From: Nautilus pompilius | Taxonomy: Eukaryota > Mollusca > Cephalopoda > Nautilida > Nautilidae | NCBI GenBank assembly: GCA_018389105.1 | Contig: JACATO010000317.1 | Coordinates: forward strand, 2,885,001-2,949,000 | Length of the DNA: 64,000 bases | Direction: 5' to 3' | In this document: positions 25,517 through 37,422 of the stretch, one piece after another | Layout of the letters: the number at the start of each line of letters is the position of its first letter | Position numbering within the stretch: the stretch's first letter is position 1 | Translations under genes and position numbers: made by a program | Notes under the pieces: generated by a model | What the model was told of the DNA's origin: nothing | Seen by the model: the letters and a program-made list of their open reading frames with translations, nothing else | Databases searched by the model: none

Positions 25517-26390
25517 TTGTTAATATCATCTGGCATGCAGGTAAGCCGGATCGAGGATTTTCCGAACATAGGTCGCAGCTCGACTTGGTGTTCCGGTGTC
25601 TACCATAGATGGTGTTGCATCACCCTACAGAGGTACACAGGGGCCTGGCCAACCCCGTACTCAGACACAGCATCAGAGTCCACAGGCACGGAAGTATTTT
25701 ACGTAACCACTCCTTAACATCGACCAGGTTCGTCAGTGACTTTAGGAACACTGACTGGATGAATTCGAACACTATTATCAGGATACCGAACAATGGAGTT
25801 ATCCTAACTGAACCTAAGTGCTCTGCGCGTCAGTGATCTTCGTGGGTTTGTTCTCATTGCTGTAGCTTTTAACCAACATCGTTTCATCAGGTTTAATCTA
25901 GGTAACGAAAGAAAGGGTCAGGTGTTCACAGCTGTAGATTTCAACAGTTCGCAGACTGTTGTGTCAGACTTATATGGCAGAGGCAGCATCAGAATGTGGA
26001 TTGTTATGAATACTAATTTATGCAGTCATCTGGTGATTCTGAAGCATCATTTGATAGCCCAGCAATACGTGGCCAATATTTCGCGCCTCGTTCTTCTTTT
26101 TTTCTCTTATACAGCGAGATGCGAACCTTACCTGTTGCTCAGGCAGGAAATTTTCAGCTTTCACACAGCAAGACTGACACACGCAGAACAATGGCTGACA
26201 CCAGATCTCGTCTTAGTTTCAGCATGTTTGGGATGAGCTAAGGAGTCGTTTTAGCCGGCGTAACGCCAAACCACTGGCTGCCATCAGCTTCTTGCGACAG
26301 TGCAACATCTCTGCAGCCACAAGGCAACGCACATATTATTCCATAAACCGTAGTATGGTATGGGGTGTTGGTTATTGACTCATTTCGTTG
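25517..26390 (+). pseudogene. second Tc1/mariner-superfamily transposase fossil, highly decayed
   Basis: Conceptual translation in shifting + frames recovers the whole order of a Tc1-type transposase. A helix-turn-helix piece lies near 25575 (VAARLGVPVSTIDGVAS), followed by a PGQPRTQTQHQ hinge. The GRGSIRMW string at about 25978 is the family's GGGSVMVW. IAQQYVANI lies at about 26055 and HTARLT at about 26162. WDELRSRFSRRNAKPLAAI lies at about 26233, matching the segment after the catalytic Glu. The second catalytic motif is eroded (QEIFSF where QDNARP is expected), and several stops and frame changes occur. It is a different subfamily from the element at 11250-12686 and much older. Terminal inverted repeats were not found. 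Confidence 0.7.
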
Positions 26391-26442
26391 CGGAAACATT
26401 ACTCTCGTGTGATGTTGACGTCATTTAGGTATGCTGACGTCA

Positions 26443-29120
26443 AACGATAAACTGTCGTCGGAGACCTCCATTAATGTTCAATCTAAATTTCTAAAATTTT
26501 ACATAAGTAGCGCTGTGCTTACTATATAAATGGTAACATAACTAGGCACCATTTTTCTTTCTTTAGAGTATAATTCTGCTACTTACAATTAATTTTTTTT
26601 TCTGTTTTTGAAATTTAGTTATTTTCCAAGAGTTCCTGCCTAAGTAAACCAAGATCTGTTTTCTTCCCCTTTTTTGTCCATATTATATATAAAAACAAGA
26701 AAACTCCGCATTTTAACAAAATAAAAAAATGATAACCAGAAAAGAATACAAACAATCAGCATATTTTTAACTAAATAAAAGTACTAAACGCGATAGCACA
26801 AAACGAAAATTCAGCGATAGGCAAAAGTTTTTTATCACCCTAGAACTTACAATGACAAAATGTTTCTTCACATGATGCTTCTATAGCCTGACAATGTACC
26901 CATGGCCACTTATAATTGTCTGTTTTTGAACACCTTTAATTAAGTCACATTTCTTATGGTTTATATCGTGTTTTCGTAAATCAACCGTTTGCATGTTAGA
27001 TTTCAAACTGACACATTTTAAAATTTTGGTCATTTTGCCAGTAGGCACGTGGAAAAGTAAACGGAAAAGCGGTGTGCACTCAATACATTAATGCTATCTT
27101 GTTGTGCAATTTCCGCAGATTTAATGTGACTTTATCAAGCAAAATCATAAAATTCCAGGATGATGAAAAATTTCTGATCATGGATCTATATTTTAAGGAT
27201 GTTGCAAAGCAATGGAAATGAATTACTTCAGAAAAACAACTAGCAATAGATAGTTCAAGAAGATGGTCAAGTGATGTTAACTGATGCCACCATTGCTTTA
27301 CAAACGATGGTGTTGAGTTTATCAGCAAATCTCTCAGTTAAGAAAAAGTCATAGCAGTCTTTTCTAAATCTCCCATCTCTCTTCCATTTATTTCTATATT
27401 TCAACTGCTTGTCATTATTCTTGTAATCTTTTAATGCAACAGAAAATATAACAGTATATTTAATATTATTCCTGACATAGCTGTTAAATGTAATATTTTA
27501 AGCATTAGCGTAGGTAAAACAGATACATTATAACAAAAACGATCAAATTGAAAATCTGGATTTAATTTTTACGCACGTTTATAATATCTAAATTCTATCT
27601 TTAGACAACACACTATTTTTGGCAATTGATTCAGGTTTTTAAAAGTCTTTTATTATGCGATTAAAGGCATTGGGAATATCGGTATTTAGTGCCAATCTTT
27701 TCATTCCCACGGTTGAATTTTCTGCTGCTCAGGTAAGTGTTTAAAAGTTTAGGGGACTGCTGAACGTTTAATGGAGAATTGTGTGTCTCTGATTACAAGT
27801 TCAAAGTTACTTTGTTTTAAATTACACTGAATGCGGATACGGCACGGTAGTTCACTGGTTAGTGTAGTGGATAATAACGTGCCATTCCCGAGTAGGCTTT
27901 CCGTAGAAAACGAGTAGATTTGGTGAATCTCTCTACCATGATTTGCTTCTCGCCTTTCTTCCTCTCTTGTCTTGAAATAAAGACTTCTCGTAGGTGAAAG
28001 AGGAGAGGGGAGCCGAGAGCCATACTAGACGTGATGTCACAACTACCATTTCCGGGGGACGACTGCCGACGTGCTTTTGGCTGAACGTTTAATGAGAAGA
28101 AAGGACTAAGCAGATGTGGGTGCAGTGTCGTGGCGTCCGCCCGTAACATGAACTGCGTGTCGCTATTTGTGCAAATGGTCTGGTTTTACATCAATATCCA
28201 AACCACAGAAGCAGCAAAGGACGAGACTACCAACGCAGATCCATGCGTTTGACGATGAGAGTCAAGGGCGATGGCCAGTAGTAGGTGAGAATAGAGATAA
28301 GGAAGCGCTCCAGAGGTTCGCATTCCCTGGCCTTTAAACTGGACTAAGATGAGGACCACCCACGAGAGAAAAGGTCAAAGCGTTCCTTCTCATATCGGTC
28401 GCAACTTCTCTGATAGTTGTTTGTCCCTTATTTTCCATTTATGCTTTCGTCAAATAATTAAGAAAACACATCAACAGTAATCCCGCCTTTAGATTTTAAG
28501 GTAACATTAAACAGAAATTTTACGGAATTATACCGAAAGAATGTCGTGACATGGAAGTGATCATAAAGAGGAATATATATATATTTTATTCCATTCAGTA
28601 TCTGGAAACCTGATCTTCTATTTTGACCACTCTTGTCTCGGCATACAAGAATAATCCTTCATAGACCAGAAAACGTGGCGCCCATGTTCTAAGTCAGTTA
28701 TTGAGGTTACTACTAGTTGTAAAAATGAAAATCGTTTGAGAAAATGTCGGGCCGTGAAGAATATTAATTAAAAAATCAACAATAATAAAAATTAAAGTAT
28801 TTGCACAACTTGCAAAATTAGTGCCTCTTTAACTTCTTTACACAAATTACTGAAGTTAGAAACTTATTTCCTATCAGAATTCTGACAAAATTTTCTATAA
28901 CTGTCTCTAATTAAACCGTTTTAATGCTTAATTTTGAGAACGTTTACCTGTAATCAGTACATCCTACTGCGTTAGATTCATTTGTGGCTGTGATGCGCTT
29001 TACTTCCTTCCCCCTCCTCCGAGTCGTTCCTTAAGACTGTATATTTTCTAGGCCGAAATCCTGCTTAACAGCATTTTCACGCTTTAGGGAGGAAGCTTAG
29101 CTTTCTTTAGAAAATTAATA
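26443..29120. other. intergenic stretch with a possible tRNA-like scrap
   Basis: At about 27845-27885 a tRNA-Val-like A-box region (TAGTGTAGTGGATAATAACG) occurs without a matching B box, so it may be a SINE head. The GC-richer patch at about 27850-28340 has no recognised product. The remainder is AT-rich and unassigned. Confidence 0.3.
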
Positions 29121-29124
29121 ATTT

Positions 29125-29336
29125 TTTTAAAAAAATTTCATCCCTAATTGGAGCATTTATGAATATACTATATACATTTTATAAGTGTTATAAAGGAAAA
29201 CAATTCTTTAAGGTGGCAAGTAAGTTATTTTTTTAAAAAAATTTCATCCCTAATTGGAGCATTTATGAATATACTATATACATTTTATAAGTGTTATAAA
29301 GGAAAACAATTCTTTAAGGTGGCAAGTAAGTTATTT
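29125..29336. repeat. perfect 106-bp tandem duplication
   Basis: Two adjacent 106-bp copies, the second starting at about 29231, appear identical by eye until the A-run at the right end. Each copy starts and ends in a T7-A5+ run, which probably provided the microhomology for the duplication. Identity implies a very recent event, or possibly an assembly artefact. Confidence 0.95.
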
Positions 29337-29408
29337 TTTTAAAAATTGTCCATGTTACTACATCAAGTTTAAAAAAAATTCAGTCAGGGTTTAATGCTTT
29401 GAATCTCA

Positions 29409-29411
29409 TCT

Positions 29412-29470
<59 letters not shown>
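29409..29470. repeat. (CT)n microsatellite
   Basis: About 31 CT dinucleotides with one phase slip. Confidence 0.97.
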
Positions 29471-29473
<3 letters not shown>

Positions 29474-30404
29474 GAGAAATTCATTATTTCAGAGCAAACA
29501 TCTGACGGATATGATGACTGAAAATAGGATACAATACATCAGAGTGACAAAGTTTTCCACTCTTTCTCTTCAAGAACACATTTCTGAGCAGTGCTATTTA
29601 CTTCTATTGTTGTGTAGACCACGGGAGATGACCTTTGATCAACTTTAGTTCGGATACACAAAACCTCCTCCACCGATTTTCTACCCACCAGCACATACTG
29701 CAAACGCATTGAAAGACTGTTTCTAGTCACTCTCATTAAATGCAAGCATCAGATTAAAGAAAGAAAAAATCTGTATGCGAGCAGATACGTGATATTTCGA
29801 CTAAATTTATCAATCGAATTTCTGAATTTGCAGCAGGGAAAAGGCTTTGACCTAAAGAGAACTTACCCAAGATCTTTCTGTTTATAGTACGTAGAAAGCA
29901 TTCTGAGATGGTAAACATTAAATTGGCCAGCTCCAGCAAGCAAAAAAACAACAACATATAAATGAGAAATTAATAATTTTAATAATATACATGCTGTAAC
30001 AATAAGAAGAATTTAAAAAGACATCCGTAATAATCAGCACTAGAAGACTACTCTTCTACAGTACTTATTTAACATATCTAATTTTTTTCTTCTCCTCACG
30101 AAATTAGATGATAAGTGATGCATATCTATCTATAAACTATCAGAAATAATCGTTAATTTTTATGAAATATGACCTGATGAAGCAACTGAATTTGTTTTTA
30201 TCTGTACAAAATAAGTATTCATACGGGAAAAATCAATAATAATTGCAACCCAAAATATAAGCATTTTTTGACACGACCAGTTAAAGACGACAAGATTGAT
30301 AACAATCAAAAATCAAAAAAATATTGTAAACCTAAGTTTTTGTATAAAGCATTTTTTCTCTTTTTTATAAATTATTTGTTATTTTATATCTATAAATTTC
30401 TTTC
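29471..30404. other. AT-rich intergenic stretch
   Basis: No gene or repeat recognised. The last part may be a more diverged leftward extension of the dispersed repeat that starts at 30405. Confidence 0.3.
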
Positions 30405-30529
30405 TAATATAGGTTAAGATACACTTCTGTGCAAAACTCTGTTACCGTTTTCTACTATTCAGATATTTCTAAACAGCGGCACTTATCTAATAAATAATAA
30501 GCAAAATCATTTCCAAAATACAATAGGTA

Positions 30530-31753
30530 TTAGGTTGTCACAAACGTTTTGCAGGTTTTTTTGCCGCAACATTGAGACTTCATTTCGTTGCTGAACGTGG
30601 TTTATTAATCAAGGTAAGTTCCGTTACAATCAGTACACTTCTGCCAACGAGTTACAAGCGCATTTATACTATTTTGAAAGAAACCGGATTTCTGGATTCG
30701 ATAAACTGTTGGAAGGCAGTTTCAATGGCTGCTTGGTTGGAGAAAGATTTCATACGGAGGAAGCAGTCGATATGTTTGAAAAAGCGGTAGTCTGTGGGAG
30801 AAAATTCTGGTGAATAGGCTGAGTGAGGGAGAACTTGATACCCCATCGTGTTTAGTTTCTGAAGAGTCACTTTTGCAACATGAGGACGAGCATTGTCGTG
30901 GAGCAGGATTGAGCCTCTTCGATTCACCAATGCCGGCTGTCGTTGGGAGAGTTTCTGATGAACTACGTTTAATTCACAACAGTACTTTTCATCTGTGATG
31001 GTTTTGCCATGTTGCAAGAAGATATAGTGTATGATACTAGTTGCAGTCCACCAGACAGTGACCATGACCTTGTCTCTGTCGAGCCACTTTGCTGATCGTA
31101 TACGACTGTCGTAAAAGATCCATTTTTCATCAAACGTAATGATTCGGTCAAGAAATGGGTCGTTTTTGTTTCTTATGACAAGCGAAGAGCAGATCTCCAA
31201 TTTACGATTTTTTGCTGTTCGTTCAACTCGTGTGGCATCCTCTTGTCAGGTTTTTCACCCTTCCGATTGCATCAAGTTGCCGGGAAGCAGTTACAATGCT
31301 AACGTCAAGTTCTCCAGCAATTTCTCGCACTGCTTTTCTTGGATCGGCTTCAGCTGAGACTTTCAGAAGGTTGTCATCACAGCTGGAAGGACGTCCGCTA
31401 CCTTCCTTACCTTCGAGGCTTCCATCTCCTGATCTAAACTTTGCATACCATCGCTGTACTGTGCCTTCATTTGCTGTGTTCTCGCCCCACGCTTGCTCAA
31501 TGTTTCGAGTTGCCTCGCTCGCTTTGTGGCCCAGTTTGAATTGGTGAAGCAAAATGGCGAAAAACCGTTCTATCCATGGTTCAATCAGAACCCTGAAACA
31601 AATATCCATTTATGACTTTTAAAAAGGTAGGTTTTCCATGATGCATGCCAAAGCACACACTACAAAATGGATATATAACCTTTCACAAGCATGCAAAAAA
31701 TGGATCCCAAATTAACATAAGATAAAAACCGACATAGGTTTGTATCGACCTAA
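30530..31753 (-). mobile_element. mariner element, copy 2, inserted in repeat copy B
   Basis: A 1224-bp element flanked by TA at 30528-30529 and 31754-31755. Tips are TTAGGTTGTCACAAACG on the left and, read in reverse from the right, TTAGGTCGATACAAACC. The homologous unoccupied sequence at 22219 gives independent proof of both boundaries and of the TA duplication. It is the same subfamily as the element at 1935-3170 but in the opposite orientation and better preserved. Confidence 0.95.
30664..31577 (-). pseudogene. mariner transposase pseudogene (copy 2), catalytic DDD kept
   Basis: The ancestral ATG aligns with that of copy 1 at 31577 on the minus strand. A 2-bp deletion shortly after it moves the frame, so an intact reading frame now starts only farther upstream. 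The helix-turn-helix half reads FKLGHKASEATRNIEQAWG, then GRPSSCDD, then VREIAGELDVSIVTASRQL. A second frame change near 31210 separates it from the catalytic half. There the three aspartates of a DD34D transposase are all present (ITFDEKWIFYD, LLHDNARPHVA, SPTDYRFF). The frame ends FKIV, close to the expected C-terminus. It is broken, but much less decayed than copy 1. Confidence 0.9.
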
Positions 31754-32690
31754 TACATTAATAAGATATATGTAATTAAATAACAATAAAGCATTATTGA
31801 AAAATGATAATAAGCCCTAGAACCAGGTTTTAAATAGCAAAATTTTTTAAAAATCTAAGCACTGGTTTCTAAATCTAACATAGATTCTAAATAAAATAAA
31901 ACAACTTTATACAGATGTTTTACCCTATCTGTTGTTTGAAGAGTTAACGGCGAACAAAAGATCCTTTCCAGTGTTTGATACACAGTACCAAAGAACCATT
32001 CTTACATAGTATTTAAGTAAATTAGAAATAAAAATACTAAACCGTGAAAATATTGTTTAAATATTTTTTTTACATAAGATGGTCGTTAATGATAAAATAA
32101 GAATTTTTTTGTCAATTGTAAATGAGACATTACGTTTCTAATATCTTGCATGATTTTATTTCTCGATGATTCTACACGCAGCTACTTTGTCATGCTCCGT
32201 GTTTATGTATTTACAAGGAATGCTAGAAAAAGCTCATTTCCCATTTGTTTCAAGTTATCATGAAGATTGTTTAGTCGGTTTTCCTCAATTACCAGTTGCC
32301 CATTTCCAGATTATCGCAAGTGGAAGCTATGCTGTTTGTTTCTGAACTACCAAACGCTTCTTGGGGAAAGTAGCAACATCTTGTTTGAAATGGAGGTGGG
32401 AGTTTACCATCAGATCTCACATTCTCAGAAAATTCTAACCATAGCTGTTAGGAAGGAAGTGCGGATAGACAGCCTCTATGGCCGTTTACCTGTAAATATT
32501 CGTGCAGGTTTTTTTTTTTCTGTAAGTAATTATAGTATAGAAATTTACTCTCAAATCTGTTACTCTGCTCTAATTACTCGATGTGCTGGAAGCTTTGGAT
32601 GTTTAATAGGAGGTCCACATTCAATTTTAGGACTGAAATCAAATGCGGACTTGTACGGATTAAGTCTATTGGGACTGCTCGTTATGTATT

Positions 32691-33425
32691 AGGTAGGTTT
32701 CGATTTTGTGTGTTAACAGTTACCTTTCCTTAAAAAAAATATAATTGACAGATGAACGTGGTGCATATATTATGAGACATCTCGTAGCCGATTGTTTTTA
32801 ATAAGTTCAATGAATTTTCTGTGACGCTTTGTTTTCTCTGACTCTAGCCTTGAATAAATTGCGATACTTATATGTATAAAGCTTATGCATGTTAATTACA
32901 TTCTACTAGTTTGACGAATAAGGGCACATAAGTTTGTCTGTTTTTGTTTTTTGTTTTTTTATATTGTATTGTATTTTAATAAGCAAATGTTACCTGATCT
33001 TATTAAGTTACAAAACAGAAAGAAAGCAATTTAGAGTTTCCAATCAGCTGTATAAACTTTGATACAGGATTTCTTGAGTAGTTCCCTAATTTTCGCATTA
33101 TAAAAACTAATAAATAATGTTAACTTAATAATCATGAAATATCAATTTATTAGAAACACTTTAAAAATTACTTATTTTATTTTAATTGGTTAGTAAATTA
33201 GCATTCTAAAAATGAAAAAAAAATTATAGAATCTTCTTAATTTAGTTGAATTTTCAAAATGATTTAGAGGGCAGGTGTCGGAATGCGATTAATACTTTCT
33301 ACAGAAAATTAAAGCGGAATGGAGGTATTTTTCTCAGAATAGATACGTTCACCAGACTTCGTTACACTTTAATTCCGGACAGATATTTACGAGTTTAAGA
33401 TTTTGTGCTTGTTTCGTTTTTTCAG
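32691..33425. other. AT-rich DNA upstream of the first visible receptor exon
   Basis: Presumed intron sequence ending in the acceptor TTTTTTCAG at 33417-33425. No coding block recognised. Confidence 0.5.
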
Positions 33426-33871
33426 TTCTCGTCATGGTTGTGAGCGTTCTTACGTTGGCACTGATCGCATACGATCGGTTCTTCGGCATAGTTTTTGCCC
33501 TCAAAGCTCATCTGACCGAGCGCAAAGCGAAGAAGTCGCTGATCTTCGTCTGGACATGCGCCTTTGCTGTTGCGTGTCCGATGATTGTCTACCGGCAGGT
33601 GTTCAGTCGTCACTGGGCGAACCACGTGGAGATTTGGTGCGACGACAAGTGGCCCGTGGAATCCTACTTTGACCCCGCCTTAAATCACACGGTGACGGCC
33701 TCGCCTTCGCGGAAAATCTACTATACGTTTGTATCAGTCGTACTTTTTTTTATACCCATGGCAGTCATGACCATAGCTTATTCGGTAATCATATGCCGTC
33801 TGAGAGGCAGCGCCATGCCAGGGGAACGAATCGAGCGAGAAGTCGCTATACAGGCAAAGATTAAAAGAAAA
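33426..33871 (+). CDS. Peptide-type GPCR, exon covering TM3 end to TM5/ICL3
   Basis: This is the first visible exon of a rhodopsin-class (class A) G-protein-coupled receptor, a plasma-membrane protein that couples ligand binding to heterotrimeric G proteins. A pyrimidine-rich acceptor ends at 33425, and the donor GTATGT begins at 33872. The exon holds 2 nt of a split codon plus 148 codons and ends in phase 0. In order: the end of TM3 with AYDRFFGIVF, a DRF version of the DRY motif; ICL2; TM4 (LIFVWTCAFAVACPMIVY); ECL2 with the conserved cysteine (IWCDDKW) and an N-glycosylation sequon (NHT); TM5 with its conserved proline (FFIPMAVMTIAY); and a basic ICL3 start (KIKRK). The N-terminus, TM1 and TM2 must come from upstream exons not found here. 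Motifs fit neuropeptide receptors; ligand unknown. GC content is visibly higher than in the flanks. Confidence 0.93.
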
Positions 33872-36800
33872 GTATGTATCTTTAAATATTTAACATTGTT
33901 GACATTTATTGTTTGTGCGTTTGAGCTGGCATTCATTTATTGCTTTTTTAAATATTCTTAACCACATCTTTTTGAATTTCAGCTTTCATTTCAAACTTCC
34001 AAACTTAATCAGTAAATTAGGTAAACAAATTCTGATCTTTTTTTACAATTTCTTTTGTCTTTTTTGTACTATATTATAAAAGATTGCGATTTAAATTATT
34101 TAATATTATATATTTACATGTAAATGAATGACAGTAATAACTGTGATTGAATAAGATTGTTTGCCATGTTACTAATCTTTTATTTACAAGCTTTCTGTAA
34201 ACAAAGTTAACACCAGCTTTTATTTTATACGATATTTACGAATCTACAACTTTATTTATTCAAAATAAGTGACATCATGATTTTTCAAAATTAACGTCAA
34301 CAACAAGACGAGTTCAGTCACCGGGAATGGTTTATATTTTTGTATGTTGTTGTGGCCCTTTTGAGAGGAAAGTTAACCTATCAATTTTAATCCTTTAGAA
34401 GCTAATTACTCTGGTATGACTGCGAATAAAAGGGAAATATCGATACTTCAAATATACCATGACAGGTCTCTCGAATGATAAAACAAAGAAAAAGTTCTTA
34501 GCGCTCACAACGAGGCATTAATCTTGCGCTACACTGCAATGGTATGGATTAGGGAAGGGAAGTCCTGTCAACTGAATGAGCAGCTGCATTATGTCGTCAA
34601 CCATTTGAGCGTAAGTGCCTTAAACTCTATTCTCTGGTGAACAACTGGATCTGTAGTAAACATTAACAAAGCTAGGGAGGAATCCCTTCTGGATGTAAAG
34701 TTGAAAATCGGCATAGACTTCCATGCTGCTGCATAGTTCTTTCGTATAACGCCATTTAAAGCGCAAAACGGATAGCCGAACAAACTATGCGCCTGACCTG
34801 GCTCTGGTCTTTACTTTCAGTCAGTTTTCAAATTTTGAACGACCAAACGTCACTTGTGCCCTTTACGCTGAGTTAAATTGAAAGTGCTTCAGCTCGTATG
34901 AAAGGAAGGCTGTTAAATATCTGCGAGAAGTTCTTCAGTAAAAGCGAAGAGTGCGAACTCACTAAAGTCTGACTTAGAAGTAGTAGCGACGTTTTTACAG
35001 AGGCCAGAGTTTCGCGGCCGTGAGCACCAGATAGACGTAGAAGTGATGCAAAGCCAGGTTGTTGTGTGGATAACAAATCCAGTTAGTTTATAGGGGATTT
35101 AAACTACAGCCACGTATTAGAACGCAGCGTTAAGACCAGGACTGTCGCTTGCTCAAGACAGATTGGTTCTAGAATTAACTTCCTGACTGACGCAACCAGG
35201 TCTCTACTAGAACGGATTATCTGGGCAAGAGTCTGAGCCTCATCTCAATAGATTGAGACAGTTTTGAACCTTTATATACCACTGACATCAGACCTCGCCA
35301 AAACCATTAGGTAGATGGCGACAGCGCAAATTCTTCTTCATAGACGAGTCGGGAGTTAATTTCAACCACACGATATAGAATTCAAAAGTGATCATATCAG
35401 GCTATTAGTGATGAATTAGTTTTACAATATTGGACGACATCTCAGTGAGCGAAGATATTTTTTATATCTTCCAAAGTAGGATAAAATACTTTTGCTGAAG
35501 AGTCTGAATTTTGGAAAGGAATATTTACCGCCTTTAAAATAACTCCGCAGTTACTCGTTTTTTGCCGTTAAACTTGTTATTATTTTCTTTCACCGGCCAG
35601 AATAATAGGTGATTCGTTCTTGGTGGCATATATTATAAATAGTCTGCCACTAAAATCTAACAGTACAGGTTTTAATACACTGCGTAGCCACAAAAATGTA
35701 ACACTCAAAACCCTCTTTCCTTTCGAAGTAAATCCATACACGTATAACGTGTCAAGAAAGAAAACAGACTCCAAGAAGCTGAAAGCTGTCTGAAATCATT
35801 CAGTGATGACCAGCTAAAAAGACATCTTGCCTAAGTCTCATTTCATGAAGCAGAAGTTAACGACAGCATTGACCACTGTGCCCACCAGTGTACTGTTCGG
35901 CTTCTTTCTTGCGCTGTTCTCGTGCTGGAATCATCTTCAGAAATGCTATAAGTGGAGATTATAGTTCCTGCCGAGTACTGGTGGCATCCGCAGACAATTT
36001 TTCAGCGTATTATATAAGGCTAAAAACATCATAAACCTTAATCCCTGTGAAGAGGAGGGCGGGTCCTTAAAATACTAGTAAACATTATGTAAAGTAAAAG
36101 TTCACAATTAATTGTTTCGTAAAGATAGTCTTTACTTATTTTTTTTTTAAATTTAAGAAATACAAGAATTTGTGTACCCAACACTGGAAAATAATGCGCC
36201 TGTTGAAGCAATACAGTGACACTTCTCGTTTGGGGCTTCAGTGCCAGATCGCCTCTTGGCCATTTATCTTGCAGCAAATAAATAATTATGTTTAAATAAT
36301 GTATCACTTTTTCCTCACACTCGATTTTTTAAAAGTTATTTCTAAGTTTTAAAATAAATTTAATTGGCTGCTCAAAATGATCTGCGTATCTGATAATGAA
36401 TTTGTACATGTTCTGAAGATTGACGTATAATTCAGCACTGGAAACGTTTGAATTTTGAACACATGCAAACACGTGACTACAAGAGCCATAAATGCAGAAA
36501 GTAAAAGGTAAAATGAAAACCACAAGAAATAAATACTCAAACCAATCAGAATGAAAATAAGATCATTCGAGTTTGTATTGTGCATTTTTTCATTGGTGTA
36601 AGTAACAGATCCAGTGAGGATTTCAAATTTGTAGGACTTTTGGCCTAAAAACTTACTAACAATACCTTTAATATATTAATAATATTCCATGTTATATTCT
36701 TAGTTAATAATAAATAACACGCTAAAATCAGTCCAGACAGCTGCAGTCTGATATTAGCCAATACTTAAGGTGGCAGAACACTGGATGAGTGGAATAAATT

Positions 36801-37343
36801 AGTGACATTACCTGTTAATAGCCACCAATATTTCTGTATTTATTCGCATTGACTTTAACGCATTATCAAATAAATCGTTTCATTAATAATTCCTAGAATT
36901 CATTACTATTCTAATCAAATTAGCCTTTTCTCTTTAGAATTATTAGCAAAACATTCAGAGTCATTGGCTCCCTGTAATTCACTATTTGAAATAAGCAGAG
37001 CCCCTTGTAGGGGTGAACTAGAACTCAACAACAAGCGTAAAACATGCAGGTATAAAGCTAAATAAAATCTGATGCAGTCTGGCGTGATGTATCTGTTTGG
37101 AGACAAGAAAACAAATATTGCAGAGTAATAACCAGGAGTTTAAGTATGCCAGTATGATTACGGTCAGTCGATCAATTATATTGAGCCATTTATAATCCAT
37201 CAACCAACAGGGATGTGCGCAATAGCGTATGTCATCCGAATACAAACATGCTTGAGCAGCGACAAGAATAAGTAATCCTCTTATGTTTGCTGAGCTGCCT
37301 ATAATATTGGTTTGCTTTTTTTCCAGAACGCCATACTGAAATG

Positions 37344-37346
<3 letters not shown>

Positions 37347-37415
<69 letters not shown>

Positions 37416-37422
37416 TCTCTCT
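37347..37422. repeat. (CT)n microsatellite in receptor intron
   Basis: About 37 CT units with two single-base interruptions. It lies within the intron, about 3 kb before the next exon. Confidence 0.97.

Larger units (their letters stand above)
30405..32690 (+). repeat. Dispersed repeat or segmental duplication, copy B (split by a mariner)
   Basis: Homologous to 22080-23395 in the same orientation, about 8.3 kb downstream of it. The homologous parts are 30405-30529 and 31754-32690; the intervening 1224 bp is the mariner. The 141-codon open frame at 32267-32692 lies inside this repeat, is not conserved in copy A and has no domain resemblance, so it is not called as a gene. Confidence 0.8.

Noticed and set aside
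32267-32692. 141-codon + strand open frame
   Set aside because: Lies inside the duplicated repeat, is not conserved in the other copy, and shows no domain or helix pattern.
34590-35960. Slightly GC-richer intron region that might hide another coding sequence
   Set aside because: Frames on both strands are short and show no family motif or splice-framed block.
37347-37422. CRISPR-like or functional array in CT repeats
   Set aside because: Simple dinucleotide slippage repeat without spacers; a CRISPR array is not expected in an animal genome.
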